DNA of 35,551 nucleotides from Bacteroidia bacterium (GTDB lineage: Bacteria > Bacteroidota > Bacteroidia > Bacteroidales > Paludibacteraceae): NCBI GenBank assembly GCA_021152555.1, contig JAGKVE010000030.1, positions 1 to 35,551 on the forward strand, read 5' to 3'. This document shows, piece by piece, positions 22,643 through 30,062 of this stretch (positions are counted from its first letter, which is position 1; every line of letters starts with the position of its first letter). Position numbers and translations under genes: made by a program. Below the pieces are notes generated by a model. It had not been told where the DNA came from. It saw nothing but the letters and a program-made list of their open reading frames with translations, and searched no databases.

Positions 22643-24109
22643 TGCGGGGTCGGACGTCAAATCGATGCCCAACTTCGCGAATGTACGTAAATCTACTTCT
22701 TTAAGCATTACTGTCGAATGAGCTTGACAACCTTTGAGTTGCGGCAATGTAGCCAGCGCTCTACGGCAGTTTTCATCGTGGCGCGATAGTACCGATAAGG
22801 CAACTAACACCTCGTCTGTATGGAGTCGCGGATTATGTCCGTGTAAATATTCAATCTTGGTATGTTGGATGGGTTCAATCATGTTTTGAGGTATCAGTTT
22901 GACCTCATGACCAATACCTGCCAACTCTTTCATCACGTTGATCAACAATGCCGCTGATGAACCAAGCAGTTCACTGGACTCCGCCGTAATTATCTGTCCA
23001 TCAGGTAGTTCTAATGCTGCTGCATGCATAAATGGTTTCAATCCTCCCCCGCTCTGCTCTTTACGTTCGCGAGCTGCGACTACAGTCTTTCGGTATGCAG
23101 TATTGATTCCAACCTGTTTTTGCAGTAACGCTAATTTTTGAATCTCTGCATCATTACAAGCACCGTTAGCCAAACGACAAAGTGCATGGAAATATCGGCG
23201 GATAATCTCCTGCTTGCTGGCTTCGCGAACAGCATCATCATCGCTAATACAAAACCCAACCATATTAACCCCCATGTTGGTTGGCGACTTGTAAGGATTC
23301 TCCCCATAGATAGAGGTAAAGAGCGCATCGAGAACAGGATAAATCTCTACGTCGCGGTTGTAATTGACAGCAGTTTCTCCATATGCCTCCAAATGGAATG
23401 GGTCGATCATGTTAACGTCTTGCAAGTCAGCCGTTGCTGCTTCATACGCCACATTAAGCGGATGTTTGAGCGGCAGATTCCATACGGGGAAAGTCTCAAA
23501 TTTGGCATAGCCGGCGTTGCGTCCGTGAGCATGCTCGTTGTAGAGTTGGCTCAAACAAACAGCCATCTTACCACTCCCCGGCCCTGGAGCAGTCACTACT
23601 ACTAACGGGCGAGTTGTCTCAATGAAATCATTTCTACCAAATCCGTCTTCAGAAGCAATCAACTCCACATTATGCGGATAGCCCTCTATAATATAATGAT
23701 AATAGACCTTTATTCCTTGCCATTCCAAGCGTTGCCGGTAAGCATCTGCGGAGCGTTGGCCCGTATAGTGAGTGATGACAACCGATGACACCATGAATCC
23801 GCGATTTATAAACTCCTCGCGCAAACGCAACACGTCCTCGTCATATGTTATTCCTAAATCCTGACGCACTTTGTTGCGCTCTATATCTTCAGCAGAAATA
23901 ACTATAATTATCTCCAGAGAATCACGGAGTTGCGTCAACATTCTCAATTTGCTGTCAGGCATAAATCCAGGTAGCACACGGCTCGCGTGCATGTCATCGA
24001 ACAACTTACCGCCCAGTTCAAGGTATAGTTTGTTACCGAACTGCGCTATGCGCTCACGGATATGCTCCGACTGGATGCAGATATATTTATCGTTATCAAA
24101 TGCTGTCAT
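22634..24109 (-). CDS. DUF1846 (UPF0371) family protein
   Basis: A 491-aa member of the DUF1846/UPF0371 family, recognised from R-V-L-P-G-F-M-P-D-S-K near residue 45 and the P-loop-like stretch A-P-G-P-G-S-G-K near 172-181. The family pattern E-T-F-P-V-W-N-L-P-L-K-H-P-L-N-V-A-Y-E-A-A-T-A-D-L also matches. Function is not established; the glycine-rich motif suggests nucleotide binding. It lies at the 3' end of the polysaccharide operon, 3 nt after the restored end of the wzc-like gene. Its last codons and TAG (22634-22636) double as the 5' strand of riboswitch P1. Confidence 0.88.
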   Translation of the reverse strand: MTAFDNDKYICIQSEHIRERIAQFGNKLYLELGGKLFDDMHASRVLPGFMPDSKLRMLTQLRDSLEIIIVISAEDIERNKVRQDLGITYDEDVLRLREEFINRGFMVSSVVITHYTGQRSADAYRQRLEWQGIKVYYHYIIEGYPHNVELIASEDGFGRNDFIETTRPLVVVTAPGPGSGKMAVCLSQLYNEHAHGRNAGYAKFETFPVWNLPLKHPLNVAYEAATADLQDVNMIDPFHLEAYGETAVNYNRDVEIYPVLDALFTSIYGENPYKSPTNMGVNMVGFCISDDDAVREASKQEIIRRYFHALCRLANGACNDAEIQKLALLQKQVGINTAYRKTVVAARERKEQSGGGLKPFMHAAALELPDGQIITAESSELLGSSAALLINVMKELAGIGHEVKLIPQNMIEPIQHTKIEYLHGHNPRLHTDEVLVALSVLSRHDENCRRALATLPQLKGCQAHSTVMLKEVDLRTFAKLGIDLTSDPARK

Positions 24110-24112
24110 CTG

Positions 24113-24295
24113 CTATTTTTCTGTATTCTGCGCTTCCTCGTCATCCTCATCATGATGGTAATATTGATATGCACGGGTAGCCTTTTCGTCCTTTATGAAG
24201 CGGTTATATAACTTGCCATACAGTTGGCCGTATTTCTTCGAGCGAGCATTGTCTTCTCCATAGCCATAACCATATCCGCCGTAACCTCCATCATC
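24113..24295 (-). pseudogene. Out-of-frame tyrosine-cluster tail of the wzc-like gene
   Basis: Read in the -1 frame relative to the kinase, this segment gives D-D-G-G-Y-G-G-Y-G-Y-G-Y-G-E-D-N, continues K-K-Y-G-Q-L-Y-G-K-L-Y-N-R-F and ...A-Y-Q-Y-Y-H-H, and ends with TAG at 24113-24115, 3 nt before the DUF1846 start. It is the autophosphorylation Tyr-cluster expected at the end of BY-kinases. It fills the otherwise unexplained gap between the two genes. About 20 residues that normally link it to the kinase seem to be missing. A deletion, an assembly error or a living variant cannot be told apart here. Confidence 0.75.
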
Positions 24296-26586
24296 TGTTC
24301 AAGCGTCTGCTTGCAGAACGAACGGTTTGTCTGCATACAACGGATGACGTACAAGCACATATCGCTCATCTCTATCAGCGCATAGGCATCTGGAACCAGA
24401 CCGATTGGTGATGTATCTATGATTATAAACTCATATTGTTCTTTGAATTCGTTTATCAAAGCGGACAGTTTGTCTGAGTGCACCAATTCACCCGGATTGG
24501 GAGGGATAGTTCCCGCACGTATGAAATCAAATCCAAACGGCGTATTGGTATCCAATATATCTTCTTTGGTGCATTCGCCAATCAGGAAATTCGATAATCC
24601 TTCCCCGTTCTCCAATGCCAGTTTGGTGTGAATGTTCGGCTTGCGGAGGTCAAGATCTATCAGCAATGTTTTCTTTCCCGTCATGGCATACAATGCCGCA
24701 AGGTTGGTGGAAAGGAATGTTTTTCCGTCGCCGGACTCTGTCGAAGTGATACATAGAACCATTTTCTCTTTTCTTCGCAGCACAAACTCAATGCGCGTTC
24801 GTATAGCACGTAGCATCTCCGCATAACTGGAACGAGGTGAGGCCTTGACGAGCGTCGGGTTCTGGCTGCGTGCATGGCGCAGAGTGCCGATGAGACGGAA
24901 GGTCTTGAGTTTGACTACATCTTTCGGGGCACGTATTTTGTTGTTCAGCAGCTCACTCAGGATAATGAGCACCATCGGTATAAGGAAACCTATCAGCAGG
25001 TACGTTGAAGTAGTCTTCGATTTTGCTTTTGCGTTTGTCACGGCTGTGGTGCGCGCTTTATCCATGATGCTGTTATCAGGTGTGTTGGAGGCTTTTTGTA
25101 TCTCTGCCTCCGCGCGTTTCTGCAAGAAGAAAGTATAGTAGTTGTCATCTATGCGGTAGTTACGCTCGATAGCTACCATCTGCAGTTCTTTCTCCGGCAA
25201 TTGCCGTATGGAACGCTCTACTTCCTTATAGCGGTTCTGCAGGTCCTGTTTCTCAATCTCTAATGAAGCGCGCATGGAAGTGACGACTTCTTCGATTGCC
25301 GTCTTGACGTTCTCTATATCTTTGGTGTACTTGGCATAATAGACGTTTTTCTCTGTCAGTTCGCCGCGTTGGATACGCAAATCGTTGAGTTGTTGTACCA
25401 GACCCATCAGCATTGGTTCGTTTACGCCCATTGTGGTTGGTGCGATAACGGCGTCTTTCTCTATATTATCATGGATATACTTTATCAGATAATCGAAATA
25501 GGTCTCTTTCAAACGCAACTCCATCGACTGTTGGTCATAGGATGTGACAAGACTCATCAGTTGGCCGGCATACGAGTTGACATCAACAAATTTGTTTTCT
25601 TGCCGGAAATCGGTCATGGCTCCTTCACTTACTTGCAAAGAGGCTTGCAGGCTCTCCAACTGCTCGTTGATAAAACGTATCGAGTTCTCTGCTACTTTGT
25701 TTTTCTGTTCGAGGTTCTGTAGCAAGTATATTTGTGCCAGTTTGTCAAGAAACTCACAATCGCGTTCCGGAGTCTCGCTGACTAACGCCAAAGCCAAGAC
25801 GGTTGATCCCTCTGTTACGAAAGACAACTGTAACCGTCCCATGAACTCGTCAACAAGCGACTCATGCGTGCGGAAACGGAAATATAGTTTGCCGGAAGAG
25901 GTCATCATTTCCGTCGGCCATACGGTTATATCGAACTGCGAGCAACTGATGGGGTCTCCGTAATGAGCTTTTATGTCTAATGGATCGTTTTCGTTGGTGG
26001 ACGATATATGAATCATTCCATCCGGCAAGAAGTTCACTTGATAAAGAGCGCCGTATGCACGCGGATCGATACGGGTGTACTCAACAATAATAGGTGTTTG
26101 GCGATACAGATAACGCGTTTTGAAACGTCCTTGAGTGATATACTCCACATTGAGAAAAGGCAACGAGTCCACTACCCTGCTCATTAAATCGTAGGAACCG
26201 AGCATAATCATTTGGTTGTTGACGTTCTTGTAACCGGCATCAACACCGAAACCGCTCATAAGGGCGGAAGCCGAACCGCCGTATGTACCACTCTCTTTGA
26301 TGACTATCGTGCCTTGGGAATAATACGTAGGGATCCAGCGTCTGTTCTTGAGCATTGCCAAACCGAACGCGATAGCTACAGCAATAACGAACAAGTACCA
26401 ATAATGCAGGAACGTAAAGAACCATGCTATCGGGTCAAAGTTGGACGAGCCCTCATCATCATCACCCGAATTGGGGTCTTGCTGGTAGTATGCCTGGTTG
26501 CCACCTCCGTAATACTGGTTGTTACCGCCCGGAGTATAATACGCATTATTACCGCCGGGAGTGTAATATGTATTGTTGTTACTCAT
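24193..26586 (-). CDS. Wzc-like polysaccharide copolymerase / BY-kinase (C-terminus frame-disrupted)
   Basis: Inner-membrane chain-length regulator fused to a bacterial tyrosine kinase, 797 aa as read. The N-terminus has Y-Y-T-P-G-G-N-N repeats (residues 6-35), then a first membrane segment (~58-78), a long periplasmic Wzz domain with coiled coils (~80-530), a second membrane segment (~545-563) and the kinase with Walker A S-G-D-G-K622-T, A' L-L-I-D-L-D-L-R-K-P (~650) and B F-I-I-I-D-T-S-P (~737). After L-E-Q-M-M the frame runs into E-V-T-A-D-M-V-M-A-M and ends without tyrosines. The expected Tyr/Gly cluster is present in the -1 frame (24113-24295). It lies 5 nt after a wza-like gene. Confidence 0.85.
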   Translation of the reverse strand: MSNNNTYYTPGGNNAYYTPGGNNQYYGGGNQAYYQQDPNSGDDDEGSSNFDPIAWFFTFLHYWYLFVIAVAIAFGLAMLKNRRWIPTYYSQGTIVIKESGTYGGSASALMSGFGVDAGYKNVNNQMIMLGSYDLMSRVVDSLPFLNVEYITQGRFKTRYLYRQTPIIVEYTRIDPRAYGALYQVNFLPDGMIHISSTNENDPLDIKAHYGDPISCSQFDITVWPTEMMTSSGKLYFRFRTHESLVDEFMGRLQLSFVTEGSTVLALALVSETPERDCEFLDKLAQIYLLQNLEQKNKVAENSIRFINEQLESLQASLQVSEGAMTDFRQENKFVDVNSYAGQLMSLVTSYDQQSMELRLKETYFDYLIKYIHDNIEKDAVIAPTTMGVNEPMLMGLVQQLNDLRIQRGELTEKNVYYAKYTKDIENVKTAIEEVVTSMRASLEIEKQDLQNRYKEVERSIRQLPEKELQMVAIERNYRIDDNYYTFFLQKRAEAEIQKASNTPDNSIMDKARTTAVTNAKAKSKTTSTYLLIGFLIPMVLIILSELLNNKIRAPKDVVKLKTFRLIGTLRHARSQNPTLVKASPRSSYAEMLRAIRTRIEFVLRRKEKMVLCITSTESGDGKTFLSTNLAALYAMTGKKTLLIDLDLRKPNIHTKLALENGEGLSNFLIGECTKEDILDTNTPFGFDFIRAGTIPPNPGELVHSDKLSALINEFKEQYEFIIIDTSPIGLVPDAYALIEMSDMCLYVIRCMQTNRSFCKQTLEQMMEVTADMVMAMEKTMLARRNTANCMASYITAS

Positions 26587-26591
26587 AGTCG

Positions 26592-27359
26592 TTATTTAAA
26601 GCTTAATGCCACATAGTTCAGAACTGTTGTCAACAGTGCCACGCTGCTTGTAATCAGGCCCAAGAAGCCTGTGTACGAAGGCACCTTATAAAAACTATCG
26701 CGCGTGCGCGCTACATAAATCACATCATTCGGATAAACGTAATAATATTTTGAATCAATTATCGTATTTGTACGTATATCAAATTCTAATACTTCCGGTT
26801 CCTCACCTCCGTCGCGGGGACGGATAATGCGTATATGCCGGCGATCGCCGCTGTTCATCACATCGCCCGTCATGGCAAGAGCCTGGAATATATTCATTTT
26901 CTCTTTATATATGAAATATTGTCCGGAATGGGCATCGCCGATGACCGAGAAATATTTATTATACAGGGCCAGTTTGACATCCGCATCGGGGATTATCTCA
27001 CGGAATGCTGCGCGAAGCGTATCCTGGGCTTCAGCCTCGGTCAGTCCGGCTATATGCAGAGGTTTGAGGAAGGGAATATCAATTGTTCCGTCCGGATAGA
27101 CGCGGTATGAGTTAGCGTATTGCGAGCCGGCAGTATTATTGCCGCCCAGCATCTTTGACATTGTCTCGTCTAATGTAATCAGGCGGTAAATGATTTCATC
27201 GTTGACGCGGATACGGTATGGTTCATACGCCGCACTGTCATATACAGGCAGTTTGTTGGCTTTGGTCGGTTCCTGCAAGTAACCAATCACGCGATGGCTG
27301 TAACAACTCGACATCACTACAGCCGTGAGGGCCAATATGATAAAACAGAACTTTCTCAT
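26592..27359 (-). CDS. Wza-like polysaccharide export lipoprotein (OPX), second copy
   Basis: A 255-aa OPX-type lipoprotein (lipobox S-S-C, Cys19). The Poly_export domain spans about 48-135 (Y-R-I-R-V-N-D-E-I; Y-R-V-Y-P-D-G-T-I-D-I-P-F-L; A-G-L-T-E-A-E-A), followed by one SLBB-like domain (V-I-G-D-A-H-S-G-Q-Y; I-F-Q-A-L-A-M-T-G-D). The C-terminal hydrophobic stretch (T-G-F-L-G-L-I-T-S-S-V-A-L-L) could contact a membrane. It overlaps the upstream paralogue by 4 nt and lies 5 nt before the wzc-like gene, its functional partner in polysaccharide export. Confidence 0.88.
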   Translation of the reverse strand: MRKFCFIILALTAVVMSSCYSHRVIGYLQEPTKANKLPVYDSAAYEPYRIRVNDEIIYRLITLDETMSKMLGGNNTAGSQYANSYRVYPDGTIDIPFLKPLHIAGLTEAEAQDTLRAAFREIIPDADVKLALYNKYFSVIGDAHSGQYFIYKEKMNIFQALAMTGDVMNSGDRRHIRIIRPRDGGEEPEVLEFDIRTNTIIDSKYYYVYPNDVIYVARTRDSFYKVPSYTGFLGLITSSVALLTTVLNYVALSFK

Positions 27360-28231
27360 TCGGCACCTCCTCCGCTTGATGGTGAACTACTACCGCCTTT
27401 CGGATAATATTTGTTCACATGGTTGATACCCGTTTGAACAATAGAATAGATAAATACTCCGAACGAGATTGTCGCTGCAGTTACGCCCAATGCCGTAGAA
27501 GCGGAATTGATACCGAAACTGTATCCCGGGATGTAACGGATATAAATAATATCGTTCGGCTCTACGTAGTAATATTCGGAGTTGACGAGGTCTTTCGTGC
27601 GTGCATCGAAAGTCTTGATAGTTGTCACACCGTTCTTTTCGCGAACCAGTTTTATCTCCTTCCGGCTGTTGAATTCTCCCAAGTCACCCGCCATCGCAAG
27701 GGCCTCGAAAATGGTCATTTTTTCCTTATTGATGGTATAACGGCCACTCTGCGCACCGATAATAGAGAATGTTCGGTTTACAATGTTCACTTCTACGGAG
27801 ATAGTGCTGTAACCGGGCACTTCTTTCAATAGTTTGCCCAATTCCTCTTCCAACTTGTGCTTCACATCACGCGTCGTCAAACCTTTCACATATACCTTGC
27901 CTATGGTCGGGAAATCGATATTCCCTTCTTCATCAATCAGATACGTATAAAGGTCATAGGAACCGCCTATACTTCCTGAATTATGGCGCATTTGTGATGA
28001 GTTGGTCTGACCAGCATTATACATCTGGTTCACCTTTTCGTCCAACGAATAGACATATACGTACAGCCTGTCGCCGATTCGCAATTCGTAATCCTCAAAA
28101 CTGAGTGTGTCTGTATAATGAGGAATATATCTGTCAGGCTCCTGCATATAGTTCACTTTTCGCGCAGTTACGCACGACGCTAACAGTGCGCCTATTGCAG
28201 CCAGACAGAGTATGTTTTTCAGGTTTCTCAT
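27356..28231 (-). CDS. Wza-like polysaccharide export lipoprotein (OPX), first copy
   Basis: A 291-aa OPX lipoprotein (L-A-S-C, Cys20), paralogue of the next gene. The Poly_export domain spans about 45-150 (Y-E-L-R-I-G-D-R-L-Y; I-D-E-E-G-N-I-D-F-P-T-I-G; V-K-G-L-T), followed by an SLBB-like domain (S-I-I-G-A-Q-S-G-R-Y-T; I-F-E-A-L-A-M-A-G-D). It adds a Thr/Ser/Gly-rich insertion near residues 75-95 and a hydrophobic C-terminal segment with a Gly/Ser tail. Both neighbours overlap it by 4 nt (ATGA), indicating coupled translation. Two copies may form a mixed complex or serve two products. Confidence 0.88.
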   Translation of the reverse strand: MRNLKNILCLAAIGALLASCVTARKVNYMQEPDRYIPHYTDTLSFEDYELRIGDRLYVYVYSLDEKVNQMYNAGQTNSSQMRHNSGSIGGSYDLYTYLIDEEGNIDFPTIGKVYVKGLTTRDVKHKLEEELGKLLKEVPGYSTISVEVNIVNRTFSIIGAQSGRYTINKEKMTIFEALAMAGDLGEFNSRKEIKLVREKNGVTTIKTFDARTKDLVNSEYYYVEPNDIIYIRYIPGYSFGINSASTALGVTAATISFGVFIYSIVQTGINHVNKYYPKGGSSSPSSGGGAE

Positions 28232-29049
28232 TTTGTAACTATCATCCGTTTTATACAGTTCTTAGCGTTTTGCAATACTATTTCTTTGTACCATTCTGTG
28301 GTGTTATTAGTCCACCGTTGGGGATGAGTGGTCAGCATCACATGAGCCGGCAGACGGTCATTATGTATCGCTTCTATCAGCTGCGGAGTTGTATGCCATG
28401 TCAACCCCTTGGCAGTCCATTCGTCTTGATACTGCGGAATTTTGTCCCGCACAGATATTTGATAGCCGTCCCAGCAGCGTCCGGTATCCGTTAGATAAAG
28501 CACTCCGCCGGAGCAATCGTTCCGCCAGAATAAGAAATCAGTATCAATGTATGGTTCTCCTATTAGACCCAATGTCTTATAATCGTATGTCTGCCAAAGC
28601 GCTTTACTGTCCCATCTGCTGGTTGGCGCACCATGCATACAGACCGTCACTACCGCATAGTACCGCCGGAAATACTCCAGCCATGTACGGAAATGGCTCC
28701 ACGCTTTATCTATATCGCCGTTACAAAGACTCATGTCTTCGTAGTGGTAACCTATCTCGTGACCGAGATGTACTATACCGCGTATCACGTCCGGAAGATT
28801 CAGCTTGCTGTTCTTGTAACAACCGCTTTCCGGCGTACGGAAATAATAACTTGCTTTCGCTCCTATTGACTTTTCTATTTGCGCCGTTTGGAGACTGTTT
28901 TCCGGCTTGGCGTCTACATCGTGTCGCATGATTACGAATTTCCCGGGTCGCTTGCCTTGACAGTAGTCTGCGTAACTGAGAAGCGTATAGCCTTTTGCCT
29001 GCAGCGTTTCCAGCAACTCACGATATATGTCCAACGTAAAGTCTCTCAT
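28228..29049 (-). CDS. Polysaccharide deacetylase-like (NodB-fold) protein
   Basis: A 273-aa protein with traces of the NodB/CE4 fold. M-R-H43-D44-V-D46 resembles the catalytic Asp and metal ligands. G-H-E-I-G-Y-H-Y-E-D (about 93-102) resembles the H-x-x-x-H zinc motif, and T-T-H-P-Q-R-W near 242 could supply the late His. It may trim or modify sugars of the exported polysaccharide. I use ATG 29049; a GTG codon directly before it is also open. It overlaps the wza-like gene by 4 nt. Two ATG-ATG-GAT-stop mini-ORFs lie in the gap before it. Confidence 0.72.
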   Translation of the reverse strand: MRDFTLDIYRELLETLQAKGYTLLSYADYCQGKRPGKFVIMRHDVDAKPENSLQTAQIEKSIGAKASYYFRTPESGCYKNSKLNLPDVIRGIVHLGHEIGYHYEDMSLCNGDIDKAWSHFRTWLEYFRRYYAVVTVCMHGAPTSRWDSKALWQTYDYKTLGLIGEPYIDTDFLFWRNDCSGGVLYLTDTGRCWDGYQISVRDKIPQYQDEWTAKGLTWHTTPQLIEAIHNDRLPAHVMLTTHPQRWTNNTTEWYKEIVLQNAKNCIKRMIVTK

Positions 29050-29056
29050 CACTCCA

Positions 29057-29097
29057 TTAATCCATCATTTAGCGAAGCGGCTCAATCCATCATTTCC
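29057..29097 (-). repeat. Two AAATGATGGATT repeats before the deacetylase-like gene
   Basis: On the minus strand AAATGATGGATTGA (near 29084-29097) and AAATGATGGATTAA (near 29057-29070) lie between fcl and the deacetylase-like gene. Each contains the minimal frame ATG-ATG-GAT-stop. A third copy lies at 30049-30062. Confidence 0.65.
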
Positions 29098-29099
29098 TC

Positions 29100-30041
29100 T
29101 CACCTTTCCGCCCGCATAGGGTTTTCTAAAAAGTCTTTGTATGCCAAGCGTATGCCGTCTTCAAGTTCAGTTTTGTATGTCCATCCGAGTGCCGTTGCTT
29201 TGCTCACGTCAAGCAGTTTGCGAGGCGTGCCGTCAGGACGGGTTTTATCCCACTCTATGCTTCCTTTATACCCTACTACTTTTGCCACCAGTTCCGTCAG
29301 TTCTTTGATACTCAACTCCTTGCCGGTCCCTGCATTCACGGTCTCGTTGCCCGAATAGTTGTTCATTAGGAACACACATAGATTAGCCAAATCGTCAACG
29401 TATAAAAACTCGCGTAACGGTGTACCTGTTCCCCAGCATACAACGCTCTCAGCACCATTCATTTTTGCCTCATGGAACCGTCTGATCAACGCAGGCAATA
29501 CATGGCTGTGCTCTGGGTGGTAGTTATCATTAGGACCATACAGGTTGGTAGGCATGACAGAGATATAATCGGTGCCATACTGACGATTGAGGAACTCACA
29601 ATATTTGAGTCCGCTTATCTTCGCTAATGCGTATGCCTCATTGGTCTTCTCTAATTCGCCGGTCAGCAGACAACTTTCTTTCATCGGCTGTGGTGCCATA
29701 CGCGGATAGATGCAACTGGATCCTAAGAACTCTAATTTCTTGCAACCGTTCTTCCATGCCGAGTGAATCACATTCATCTCCAAAATCATGTTGTCATACA
29801 TGAAATCTGCCAACGCGTTTTGGTTAGCTACGATTCCGCCTACTTTGGCGGCGGCAAGGAACACATACTCAGGTTTTTCTTTCTCAAAGAACGCTTCCAC
29901 TGCCTCTTGGCGGCATAAATCCAGTTCTTTATGGGTCCGTGTGATGATGTTTGTATAACCCTGGCGTTGCAGCTCGCGAACGATGGCGCTCCCCACCATT
30001 CCGCGATGACCCGCAACATATATTTTACTATTCTTTTCCAT
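29100..30041 (-). CDS. fcl: GDP-L-fucose synthase
   Basis: Epimerase/reductase (313 aa) that turns GDP-4-keto-6-deoxy-D-mannose into GDP-L-fucose with NADPH. The nucleotide motif G-H-R-G-M-V-G-S-A starts at residue 11. L-A-A-A-K-V-G-G-I near 64, S-S-C-I-Y-P near 108, catalytic Y-x3-K in Y-A-L-A-K, and the substrate motif N-L-Y-G-P-N-D-N-Y all match the family. It follows gmd by 18 nt and completes the pathway, so the exported glycan probably contains fucose. The gene also goes by wcaG. Confidence 0.95.
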   Translation of the reverse strand: MEKNSKIYVAGHRGMVGSAIVRELQRQGYTNIITRTHKELDLCRQEAVEAFFEKEKPEYVFLAAAKVGGIVANQNALADFMYDNMILEMNVIHSAWKNGCKKLEFLGSSCIYPRMAPQPMKESCLLTGELEKTNEAYALAKISGLKYCEFLNRQYGTDYISVMPTNLYGPNDNYHPEHSHVLPALIRRFHEAKMNGAESVVCWGTGTPLREFLYVDDLANLCVFLMNNYSGNETVNAGTGKELSIKELTELVAKVVGYKGSIEWDKTRPDGTPRKLLDVSKATALGWTYKTELEDGIRLAYKDFLENPMRAER

Positions 30042-30048
30042 TATTTAT

Positions 30049-30062
30049 CAATCCATCATTTA
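30049..30062 (-). repeat. AAATGATGGATTGA repeat between gmd and fcl
   Basis: It starts in the gmd stop codon (TAA overlaps the repeat) and encodes ATG-ATG-GAT-TGA, ending 7 nt before the fcl ATG. Third copy of the motif seen at 29057-29097. Confidence 0.65.

Noticed and set aside
24193..24285. E-V-T-A-D-M-V-M-A-M tail as the natural Wzc-like C-terminus
   Set aside because: It is an out-of-frame reading of the Tyr/Gly cluster, which is intact in the other frame and ends neatly before the next gene.
24280..24305. Programmed -1 frameshift site in the wzc-like gene
   Set aside because: No X-XXY-YYZ slippery heptamer or stable downstream structure was seen, and a linker of about 20 residues is also missing, which slippage would not explain.
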